Source: Streptomyces cynarae
GTDB lineage: Bacteria > Actinomycetota > Actinomycetes > Streptomycetales > Streptomycetaceae
Direction: 5' to 3'
DNA length: 64,000 bases
NCBI RefSeq assembly: GCF_025642135.1
Contig: NZ_CP106793.1
Location: 5,362,001 to 5,426,000 of the forward strand
Shown: piece by piece, positions 35,228 to 42,573 of the stretch
Layout of the letters: every line of letters begins with the position of its first letter
How positions within the stretch are numbered: position 1 is the stretch's first letter
Notes under the pieces: model-generated
What the model was told of the DNA's origin: nothing
The model's database searches: none
Seen by the model: only the letters and a program-made list of their open reading frames with translations
Program-made: the position numbers and the translations under genes

Positions 35228-36502
35228 ATGCCCAACCCGGAAGCGGGCCGAGGCGCTTCGGTGCGCCGGGTGCTCGCAGTGATCCCCGCGCGCGGCGGCT
35301 CCAAGGGCGTGCCCGCGAAGAACCTCGCCTCCGTCGGCGGTGTGCCGCTGGTGGCGCGCGCGGTGCGCGAGTGCCTCGCGACCCGCCTGGTGACGGACGT
35401 CGTGGTGTCCACCGACGACCAGGCCATCGCCGCGACCGCGCGCCAGGCCGGCGCCGAGGTCGTGCTGCGGCCGGCCGCCATCGCCGGTGACACGGCGACC
35501 TCGGAGGCCGCCGTCCTGCACGCCATGGACGCCCACGAGGCCCTGCACGGCGCGTCCGTCGACGTCGTCCTGCTCGTGCAGTGCACCAGCCCGTTCATCG
35601 TCCGCGAGGACATCGACGGGGTGGCGGCCGCGATCGTCGAGAACGGCGCGGACACCGCGGTGACCGTGGCCCCCTTCCACGGCTTCATCTGGCGAGACCA
35701 CGAGGGCACGGCGGACGAGGTCGCCGCCGGCACCGTCGCGGAGGCCGACGCGGCCGTCGGCGGCGGCTACGGCGTCAACCACGACAAGTCCTTCCGCCCG
35801 CGCCGCCAGGACCGCCCCCAGGACCTGCTGGAGACCGGCGCCGCCTACGCGATGGACGCGGCCGGCTTCCGCGAGCACCGGCACCGCTTCTTCGGCCGTA
35901 CGGAACTGGTACGGACGGACCCGGCGCGGGTCCTGGAGATCGACGACCCGCACGACCTGGCGCGGGCACGGGCTCTGGCGCCCCTCTTCGACGCGGACCT
36001 CCCCGGTTCACTGCCCACTGCTGATGACGTCGACGCGGTCGTACTGGACTTCGACGGCACCCAGACCGACGACCGGGTGCTGATCGACTCCGATGGAAGG
36101 GAGTTCGTCTCCGTGTACCGCGGGGACGGACTCGGCATCGCGGCCCTGCGCAAGAGCGGGCTGAAGATGCTGATCCTCTCCACGGAAGTGAACCCGGTCG
36201 TCGCCGCACGGGCCCGGAAGCTCAAGGTTCCGGTCCTGCACGGCATCGACCGGAAGGACCTCGCGCTGAAGCAGTGGTGCGAGGAGCAGGGCATCGCGCC
36301 CGAGCGCGTGCTCTACGTCGGCAACGACGTCAACGACCTCCCGTGCCTCGCCCTCGTCGGCTGGCCCGTGGCGGTCGCGAGCGCCCACGACGTGGTACGC
36401 GGCGCCGCCCGTGCGGTCACCACCGTCCCCGGTGGCGACGGCGCGATCCGAGAGATCGCCCGCTGGATCCTCGGCCCCTCTCTCGATTCCCTCCACACGT
36501 AA
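35228..36502 (+). CDS. neuA: CMP-nonulosonate synthetase fused to KdsC-like phosphatase
   Basis: 424 residues from ATG 35228 with AAGGAG nine bases upstream. Residues 1-240 form a cytidylyltransferase with VLAVIPARGGSKGVPAKNLA, VLLVQCTSPF and a GAAYAMD segment. Residues 265-415 form a HAD phosphatase: VVLDFDGTQTDDRVL (motif I), LILSTEVNPVV (motif II), KKDLA-like HGIDRKDLALKQWC and VGNDVNDLPCL. Such fusions dephosphorylate nonulosonate-9-phosphate and activate it with CTP. With neuB-like 14 bases downstream, this supports synthesis of Kdn or a sialic-acid-like sugar. Confidence 0.92.
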   Translation: MPNPEAGRGASVRRVLAVIPARGGSKGVPAKNLASVGGVPLVARAVRECLATRLVTDVVVSTDDQAIAATARQAGAEVVLRPAAIAGDTATSEAAVLHAMDAHEALHGASVDVVLLVQCTSPFIVREDIDGVAAAIVENGADTAVTVAPFHGFIWRDHEGTADEVAAGTVAEADAAVGGGYGVNHDKSFRPRRQDRPQDLLETGAAYAMDAAGFREHRHRFFGRTELVRTDPARVLEIDDPHDLARARALAPLFDADLPGSLPTADDVDAVVLDFDGTQTDDRVLIDSDGREFVSVYRGDGLGIAALRKSGLKMLILSTEVNPVVAARARKLKVPVLHGIDRKDLALKQWCEEQGIAPERVLYVGNDVNDLPCLALVGWPVAVASAHDVVRGAARAVTTVPGGDGAIREIARWILGPSLDSLHT

Positions 36503-36516
36503 GGACAGTTCCTGCC

Positions 36517-37455
36517 ATGAGCACCAACTCCCGTCTGCGCACGTTCGGTTCCCGCGAGGTCGGCCCGGGCAAGCCCGTCTACATCTGCGGTGAGATCGGC
36601 ATCAACCACAACGGTGAGCTGGAGAACGCCTTCAAGCTGATCGACGTGGCCGCCGAGGCCGGCTGCGACGCCGTGAAGTTCCAGAAGCGCACTCCTGAGA
36701 TCTGCACCCCGCGCGACCAGTGGGACATCGAGCGCGACACCCCCTGGGGCCGGATGACCTACATCGACTACCGCCACCGCGTGGAGTTCGGCGAGGACGA
36801 GTACCGCCGGATCGACGAGTACTGCACGCAGAAGGGCATCGACTGGTTCGCGTCCCCGTGGGACACCGAGGCGGTCGCCTTCCTGGAGAAGTTCGACCTC
36901 CCCGCCCACAAGGTCGCCTCCGCGTCCCTCACCGACGACGAGCTGCTGCGCGCCCTGCGCGCGACCGGCCGCACGATCATCCTGTCCACGGGCATGTCGA
37001 CCCCGCGGCAGATCCGCCACGCGGTGGAGGTGCTCGGCAGCGACAACATCCTCATGTGCCACGCCACCTCGACCTACCCGGCGAAGGCCGAGGAGCTCAA
37101 CCTCCGCGTGATCAACACGCTGGAGAAGGAGTACCCGAACGTCCCGATCGGCTACTCCGGCCACGAGACCGGCCTGCAGACCACGCTGGCCGCGGTCGCC
37201 CTCGGCGCGGTGTTCGTCGAGCGCCACATCACCCTGGACCGCGCCATGTGGGGCTCGGACCAGGCGGCCTCCGTCGAGCCGCAGGGCCTCACGCGCCTGG
37301 TGCGCGACATCCGCACCATCGAGGCGGCACTGGGCGACGGCGTGAAGAAGGTCTACGACTCCGAGCTCGGCCCGATGAAGAAGCTGCGCCGCGTCACCGG
37401 CGTCGTCGCCGAGGCGGAGATCGCCGTGGCCGCCGGCGAGCCGGTGGCGGTCTGA
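36517..37455 (+). CDS. neuB: NeuB-type nonulosonate synthase without SAF domain
   Basis: 312 residues from ATG 36517 with AAGGAC upstream. The TIM-barrel aldol-condensing enzyme motifs are complete: YICGEIGINHNGELENAFKL, DAVKFQKRTPE, FASPWDTEAVAF, ILSTGMSTPRQI, CHATSTYPAKAEELNL, GYSGHETGLQTT and VERHITLDRAMWGSDQ. It should condense phosphoenolpyruvate with mannose(-6-P) or ManNAc(-6-P). Typical NeuB proteins continue with a C-terminal SAF (antifreeze-like) domain; here the chain ends soon after KKLRRVTGVV. The fused phosphatase upstream suggests a 9-phosphate product such as Kdn-9-P. Confidence 0.9.
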   Translation: MSTNSRLRTFGSREVGPGKPVYICGEIGINHNGELENAFKLIDVAAEAGCDAVKFQKRTPEICTPRDQWDIERDTPWGRMTYIDYRHRVEFGEDEYRRIDEYCTQKGIDWFASPWDTEAVAFLEKFDLPAHKVASASLTDDELLRALRATGRTIILSTGMSTPRQIRHAVEVLGSDNILMCHATSTYPAKAEELNLRVINTLEKEYPNVPIGYSGHETGLQTTLAAVALGAVFVERHITLDRAMWGSDQAASVEPQGLTRLVRDIRTIEAALGDGVKKVYDSELGPMKKLRRVTGVVAEAEIAVAAGEPVAV

Positions 37456-37481
37456 GCGCCTTACGGGACGGTCGTACACCG

Positions 37482-38990
37482 ATGAGCCCCCGCGCCGGAT
37501 CCGCCGGCCACCCCCGTTCCACGCTGGCCTTCGTCGAGAGCCCGGTACAGCTCCTGAACGTGCTGGAGTGGGCCCACGCGCACGCCCTGGGCACCGCGGG
37601 GGGCGCCGTACCCGGGCGCGCGGCGGCGATCCCGGCGCAGGGGCGCCGGCGGCCGGGGGGGATGCCCGCGCAGGGGGACCGGGGGTCCGGAGCGGGGCGT
37701 ACGGCGGGGGACGGAGCGGACGCGGCGGCGGGCGGTACGGGGCCGCGGGACGGGGTCGCGGCGGACGCGGCGGCGGGCGGTGCGGGGCCGCGGGACGGGG
37801 TCGCGGCGGACGCGGCGGCGGGCGGTGCGGGGCCGCGGGACGGGGGCGCGGCGGACGCGGCGGCGGGCGGTGCGGGGCCGCGGGACGGGGGCGCGGCGGA
37901 CGCGGCGGCGGGCGGTGCGGGGCCGCGGGACGGGGGCGCGGCGGGCGGTACGGCGCCGCGGGACGGGGGCGCGGCGGAGGATACGGCGCAGGAGGGGCTC
38001 ACCCTCGTGGTGCTGGCGCCCACCGACCCGATGACCCGGGGCCAGCTGCGCCGCATGGCGGAACTGGCCCGTGACGAGGGGTACGAGGTCCGCTGGGAGG
38101 AGGCCCGGGGCGGTGCCCTGGCGCCCTTCCACACCATCGGCGGCCTCACCCCGCTGCTGCGCCGGGCGCGCCGGGTGGTGATGGGGGACCCGTTCTCCCG
38201 CTACGTCCAGCTGCTGCTGACCATCACCGGGGCGCGGGAGCTGGTGGTGGTGGACGACGGCACCGCGACCATGGAGTTCGTCGCCCAGCTCGCCCGCGGT
38301 GAACGCCTGGTGCGCTGGCACCGCAAGGGCGGCCGCCGGAGCCCCCGGGACCTGTTGTTCGCCCCGGTGTCGACCTCGGCGCGCCGCAGGCTGACCCCGG
38401 GCACCCGGCGCACCGTGGAGATCTTCTCCTCCATGCCGATCGAGGAGGCCCCGGCCGGGGTCACGATCACGTCGAACGACTTCACCTGGACCCGGGCCCG
38501 CTTCGGCCCGCCACGCCTGACCAAGGGCGCGGACCTGGTCGGCACCTCCCTCGTCGAGACGGGCGTGGTGGACGGCGAGCGCTATCTGGAGGCGGTGCGG
38601 TCGCTCGCCACGGCGCACGGGGCGACCCGCTACTTCGCCCACCGCCGGGAGAGCCCCGTGAAACTCCACAAGCTGGCGGTGGAGACGGGCCTGGAGGTGG
38701 TCCGGCCGGACCTGCCCCTGGAGCTGATCGCCCGCCGCGGCCCCGTCGGCCGTACGATCCTCAGCTTCCCCTCCACGGTCGTCCACACCCTGCCGCTGGC
38801 CCTCGTCGGCACGGAGGTCCGCGTCGCGGTGTGCGACATCGACCCCGCCTGGCTCACGGACCACGCCTCGCCCCGGGCGCAGGGCTTCCTGTCGGGGGTG
38901 ACGGACACTGCGCGGGACGTGGACCGGGTGTCGTCGGTGACGGGGGGACCGGACGTGGCGGCCGCCGAGCAGGACGTGGCGGCGGGATAG
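37482..38990 (+). CDS. Putative sialyltransferase-like protein with internal minisatellite
   Basis: 502 residues from ATG 37482, 26 bases after neuB. The start STLAFVESPVQLLNVLEWAH and later ELVVVDDGTATMEFVAQLAR plus ARRVVMGDPFSRYVQLLLT resemble GT52/polysialyltransferase-like enzymes that use CMP-sugars. Between them, residues about 50-165 are occupied by Ala/Gly-rich low complexity including five units of AADAAAGGAGPRDG(G/V). That insertion breaks the N-terminal Rossmann half. It is the last gene of the rightward glycan unit; the family assignment is moderate. Confidence 0.75.
   Translation: MSPRAGSAGHPRSTLAFVESPVQLLNVLEWAHAHALGTAGGAVPGRAAAIPAQGRRRPGGMPAQGDRGSGAGRTAGDGADAAAGGTGPRDGVAADAAAGGAGPRDGVAADAAAGGAGPRDGGAADAAAGGAGPRDGGAADAAAGGAGPRDGGAAGGTAPRDGGAAEDTAQEGLTLVVLAPTDPMTRGQLRRMAELARDEGYEVRWEEARGGALAPFHTIGGLTPLLRRARRVVMGDPFSRYVQLLLTITGARELVVVDDGTATMEFVAQLARGERLVRWHRKGGRRSPRDLLFAPVSTSARRRLTPGTRRTVEIFSSMPIEEAPAGVTITSNDFTWTRARFGPPRLTKGADLVGTSLVETGVVDGERYLEAVRSLATAHGATRYFAHRRESPVKLHKLAVETGLEVVRPDLPLELIARRGPVGRTILSFPSTVVHTLPLALVGTEVRVAVCDIDPAWLTDHASPRAQGFLSGVTDTARDVDRVSSVTGGPDVAAAEQDVAAG
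37712..37980. repeat. In-frame 45-bp minisatellite
   Basis: A 45-bp unit coding AADAAAGGAGPRDGG occurs about five times, three copies virtually identical, flanked by shorter derivatives. The unit is a multiple of three, so copy-number change keeps the frame. Confidence 0.9.
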
Positions 38991-39563
38991 ACCGCCGACC
39001 GGGCCGGAGTCCCGCCAGATCGTCGGGCATGCGGCCGGCGCAGTCCGGGGCCATGGCGTCGTGCGACATGGCGTCGTACGACACCCGGGTGGTCCCTAGG
39101 AAGTCCCTTCCTCGGCTTTCACGCGGGCGACCCACCCGTGCGGGCGTACCGGCAGAAGGCTGCTTTCACGCGTTCACCACTTCGCCATGTGAGGCCGCGC
39201 ACAGGTTGGGGAGTCGTAGGAGAGATGACGCTTCCGCGACGGGAAGGCGGCGTGACGTGGTATCCGTGATGTACGGGAATCGCTCGGAACCCTTCGAGCG
39301 TTCACGTAACGGGACGCCCGTACACGGAAGCGGTCCCGTACTGGGATCACCGGGCGCCCCCCACGGCGCCGGGAGGCCGCCGCGGTCACCCCCGCGGCCC
39401 CGCTCTCGACCCCCGGCCCGATTCCGTCGCCCGGAAAGCCCGGCGAGTTTACCCATCCCCACAGCCGACCATGCGGCGTGCGGCCAGATTTTCCTCCCCT
39501 GACGGGCTGAAGTTTTGTTGATCGCAGGGAGGTCGGCCGCCCGATCGCCTTACCCTTCAAAGG
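38991..39563. other. 573-base intergenic region
   Basis: No convincing gene on either strand; open frames here have no ribosome sites and read as antisense-type composition. It holds tandem GTGCGACATGGCGTCG-like words at 39059-39075 and probably the promoter of the M20 gene. Confidence 0.5.
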
Positions 39564-40799
39564 GTGAACCAATTGATGTCCCTAGAGTCCGAGGCCGATC
39601 ACCCCGGTGAAGCGGTGCTTCCCGGCGCGCTGTCCGAGGCGCTGCACGCCGAACTCGTCGCCTTCCGTCGCGACCTGCACATGCACCCTGAACTCGGCCA
39701 CCAGGAGTTCCGCACGACCGCCGCGATCAAGGCCCGCCTGGAGCAGGCGGGTCTCACGCCGCGCGTCCTCGACACCGGGACCGGACTCGTGTGTGACATC
39801 GGCGACCCGGACGGCGTACGCCCGATGCTCGCGCTCCGCGCGGACATCGACGCGCTCCCCATCCCGGACACCAAGACCGACTGCGCCTACCGGTCCACCG
39901 TGCCGGACCGCGCCCACGCCTGCGGCCACGACGTGCACACCACGGTCGTCCTCGGCGCCGGACTCGTCCTCGCCGAGCTGCACCGCGAGGGGCGGCTGCC
40001 GCGGCCGGTGCGGCTGGTCTTCCAGGCCGCCGAGGAGGTCCTGCCGGGCGGGGCCGCCGACGCCATCGAGTCCGGTGTCCTGGAGGGGGTCGGGCGGATC
40101 ATCGCCGTGCACTGCGACCCCAAGGTCGACGCAGGGCGCATCGGGCTGCGGCACGGCCCCATCACCTCCGCCTGCGACCGGCTCGAGGTCGCGCTCGACG
40201 GCCCGGGCGGCCACACCGCCCGCCCGCACCTCACCACGGACCTGGTGCTGGCCGCCGCGCGTGTCGCCGCCGAGGTGCCGGGGATGGTCGCGCGCCGCGT
40301 CGACGCCCGCAGCGGGCTCTCGGTCACCTGGGGGCGCATCGAGTCCGGGCACGCCTGCAACGTGATCCCCCAGCACGCCGAGATCTCCGGGACCGTACGC
40401 TGCCTGGACCTCGACGCCTGGCGGCAGGCGCCGGACCTGGTGCACGCGGCGGTCGACGAGATCGCCAACCAGTACAAGGCCAAGCCCGAGATCAACTACG
40501 TCCGCGGGGTGCCGCCGGTCGTCAACGAGGCCGGTGCCACCGAACTCCTGCGCGACGCGATGACCGCACGGCGCGGTGCCCACTCCGTGGAGGACACCGA
40601 GCAGAGCCTCGGCGGCGAGGACTTCTCCTGGTACCTGGAGAAGGTGCCCGGCGCCATGGCCCGCCTCGGCGTCCGCCGCCCCGGGGACCGAGTGGTGCGG
40701 GACCTGCACCAGGGGGACTTCGACGCGGACGAGCACGCCATCACGGTGGGCGTGGAACTGTTCACGGCGGCGGCACTGCTGGACGCGCAGGAGCGGTAG
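39564..40799 (+). CDS. M20 family amidohydrolase (N-acyl amino acid hydrolase type)
   Basis: 411 residues from GTG 39564 (ATG 39576 is an alternative; neither has a strong ribosome site). M20D-type metal peptidase: FRRDLHMHPELGHQEFRTTA, LRADIDALPIPD, HACGHDVHTTVVLGAG, VFQAAEEVLPGGA, the dimerisation domain with GGHTARPH, and SLGGEDFSWYLEKVPG. Related enzymes hydrolyse N-acyl or aryl amides such as hippurate or IAA-amino acids. It is not in an obvious operon; a terminator-like hairpin follows at 40850. Confidence 0.92.
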   Translation: MNQLMSLESEADHPGEAVLPGALSEALHAELVAFRRDLHMHPELGHQEFRTTAAIKARLEQAGLTPRVLDTGTGLVCDIGDPDGVRPMLALRADIDALPIPDTKTDCAYRSTVPDRAHACGHDVHTTVVLGAGLVLAELHREGRLPRPVRLVFQAAEEVLPGGAADAIESGVLEGVGRIIAVHCDPKVDAGRIGLRHGPITSACDRLEVALDGPGGHTARPHLTTDLVLAAARVAAEVPGMVARRVDARSGLSVTWGRIESGHACNVIPQHAEISGTVRCLDLDAWRQAPDLVHAAVDEIANQYKAKPEINYVRGVPPVVNEAGATELLRDAMTARRGAHSVEDTEQSLGGEDFSWYLEKVPGAMARLGVRRPGDRVVRDLHQGDFDADEHAITVGVELFTAAALLDAQER

Positions 40800-40849
40800 G
40801 GCTCCCGCAGGAAGTCGTTGATCACCGTATCGGGCAAGGACAGAACCGC

Positions 40850-40878
40850 CCCCGCACGACCGCAGGGATCGTGCGGGG
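40850..40878 (+). terminator. Hairpin after M20 gene
   Basis: CCCCGCACGA (40850-40859) and TCGTGCGGGG (40869-40878), perfect 10 bp, 9-nt loop. The rest of the 517-base gap to 41316 holds no gene, only the nucleoside-type palindrome near 41250 and the bmpA promoter. Confidence 0.7.
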
Positions 40879-41249
40879 CATCGGGCCGCCCCCTGAGCAC
40901 GGCACCCGCGCACGCGAGGGAACGCGGATCCCGCTCCCACGGGCGTTGACCCACGGGTCGTGGACGGTGGCCGTCGTGCCGGGGCCCGACGCGCAGCGCC
41001 CGTACGTCCGAGGGCACCGCAGGCCGGTCCGACCTGCGGGGATGCGTCTCGCTGAGGGATACTGGCGGTGGGCGGCCGCGAGAAGATCCAGCCCGAGTCG
41101 GCCCGAGAAGGATCTCGGTGGCGCAACTATCGCGTACATCACGTCCGAGCGCCGAGGGCGCCGGGTCTACCGTGGGAATCGCTGCCCAGGGTTCACACGG
41201 TTCAAAACGGTCGGATAACGCTCTGGCAATGAGGGGTTTTCCGGATTGT

Positions 41250-41261
41250 CTACGCGCGTTA
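41250..41261. promoter_or_regulatory. Candidate nucleoside-regulon operator, copy 1
   Basis: CTACGCGCGTTA, ten of twelve bases of the palindrome CTACGCGYGTAG seen before the ABC ATPase (42486) and adenosine deaminase (53699) genes. It lies 56 bases before the BmpA start. Confidence 0.55.
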
Positions 41262-41316
41262 CGCTGCCGCGGAACCAGCGCCTGGATTGGGCGCTCGCAC
41301 AAAGGAGTCTCATTCC

Positions 41317-42369
41317 ATGCGCCGGGTGGCCAAGCTTTCCGCTGCGTGTATCGCCACCGCAGCCCTCGCCGTGACTGCCACTGCCTGTGGCAGCACCTCC
41401 TCCGACAACAGCAGCTCGTCGCCCTCCAGTGGCGGCAAGGGCATCAAGATCGGCCTTGCCTACGACGTCGGCGGCCGTGGTGACCGCTCCTTCAACGACT
41501 CCGCCGCGCGTGGTGCCGACAAGGCCGAGAAGGAATTGGGCGGCTCCATAAAGGAGCTGACCGCGAAGACGTCGGACACCGAGGCCGACCGCGAGCAGCG
41601 CCTGCAGGACCTGGCGGACGCGGGTTACAACCCGATCGTCGCCGTCGGTTTCTCCTACGCCCCCGCCGTGACCAAGATCGCCGCGAAGTACCCGAAGACC
41701 AGCTTCGGCCTCGTCGACTCGGTCGTTCAGGGCGCGAACGTCAACAGCATCACGTTCACCGAGGAGCAGGGCTCCTACCTCGCCGGTGTCGCCGCGGCGC
41801 TGAAGACCAAGAAGGACCACGTCGGCTTCATCGGCGGCGTCGACAACCCGCTGATCAAGAAGTTCGAGGCGGGTTACGTCCAGGGCGTGCACGACACCAA
41901 CCCGAAGGTCAAGGTCGACGTCCAGTACCTGTCCCACGGTCAGGACTTCTCCGGCTTCTCCAGCCCCGACAAGGGGCAGCAGGCCGCGCAGGGCATGCTG
42001 GACAACGGCGCCGACGTCATCTACACGGCCGCCGGCTCCTCCGGCAACGGCGCGATCGAGGCCGTGCACGGTGCCAAGGGCGCTTGGGCCATCGGCGTGG
42101 ACTCCGACCAGTACAACATCCCGGGTCTGGCCCAGTACAAGAGCTCGATCCTGACCTCCATGGTCAAGAACGTCGACGTCGGCGTGTTCGACTTCATCAA
42201 GTCCGTCAAGGACGGCAAGCCGCTGACCGGCAACAACGTCTACTCGCTGGCCAAGGGCGGCGTCTCGCTGGCCACCAGCGGCGGCTTCATCAACGACATC
42301 CAGCCCAAGCTGGACGCCGCGAAGAAGAAGATCGTCGACGGTCAGATCAAGGTCAAGACGACCCCGTGA
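41317..42369 (+). CDS. BmpA/Med-type nucleoside-binding lipoprotein
   Basis: 350 residues from ATG 41317 with AAAGGAG upstream. Signal peptide with a lipobox-like TATAC (Cys 25), Ser-rich linker, then the periplasmic-binding-like domain GIKIGLAYDVGGRGDRSFND near residue 40, the Bmp signature. EQGSYLAGVAAALKTKKDHV and VIYTAAGSSGNGAIEAV follow. Family members bind purine or pyrimidine nucleosides for ABC import. The transporter genes follow after two hairpins, and cdd and deoA support a nucleoside ligand. Confidence 0.93.
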   Translation: MRRVAKLSAACIATAALAVTATACGSTSSDNSSSSPSSGGKGIKIGLAYDVGGRGDRSFNDSAARGADKAEKELGGSIKELTAKTSDTEADREQRLQDLADAGYNPIVAVGFSYAPAVTKIAAKYPKTSFGLVDSVVQGANVNSITFTEEQGSYLAGVAAALKTKKDHVGFIGGVDNPLIKKFEAGYVQGVHDTNPKVKVDVQYLSHGQDFSGFSSPDKGQQAAQGMLDNGADVIYTAAGSSGNGAIEAVHGAKGAWAIGVDSDQYNIPGLAQYKSSILTSMVKNVDVGVFDFIKSVKDGKPLTGNNVYSLAKGGVSLATSGGFINDIQPKLDAAKKKIVDGQIKVKTTP

Positions 42370-42376
42370 CCTGACA

Positions 42377-42415
42377 GGTCCGGCCGGCCCGTCGACCAGG
42401 CGATCCGGCCGGACC
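42377..42415 (+). terminator. Hairpin after bmpA-like gene
   Basis: GGTCCGGCCGG (42377-42387) and CCGGCCGGACC (42405-42415), 11 bp, eight bases after the stop codon. Confidence 0.7.
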
Positions 42416-42426
42416 GCCGGATTTCA

Positions 42427-42468
42427 GGCTCGGCGCGGGGGCAGCTTGCGCAAGCTCCCCGCCGAGCC
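42427..42468 (+). terminator. Second long hairpin before transporter operon
   Basis: GGCTCGGC (42427-42434) pairs with GCCGAGCC (42461-42468), with inner GGGG/CCCC and GCTTGCGCAAGC stems. It may reduce read-through from the binding protein gene so that the lipoprotein is made in excess over the permease. Confidence 0.65.
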
Positions 42469-42485
42469 ATAACAATGTGTCAACT

Positions 42486-42497
42486 CTACGCGTGTAG
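42486..42497. promoter_or_regulatory. Candidate nucleoside-regulon operator, copy 2
   Basis: CTACGCGTGTAG within TCAACTCTACGCGTGTAGCG, 88 bases before the ATPase start; 11 of 12 bases match the perfect copy at 53699. Confidence 0.6.
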
Positions 42498-42573
42498 CGT
42501 GGAGTTGCCGCGCTAGCGTCGCCGACGCCCGCCACCTCCCCCACGCAGCCCCTTTCCCCGAGGAGAGTGCGCC

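Noticed and set aside
37712..37980. CRISPR-like array
   Set aside because: Units are directly contiguous 45-bp coding repeats with no spacers and no cas genes nearby.
39174..39572. Minus-strand 132-codon frame in the intergenic region
   Set aside because: Arg/Pro-rich, crosses the M20 promoter area, no ribosome site or domain.
40822..41142. Minus-strand frames between the M20 and nucleoside lipoprotein genes
   Set aside because: They overlap a terminator hairpin and the lipoprotein promoter, and have no recognisable domain.
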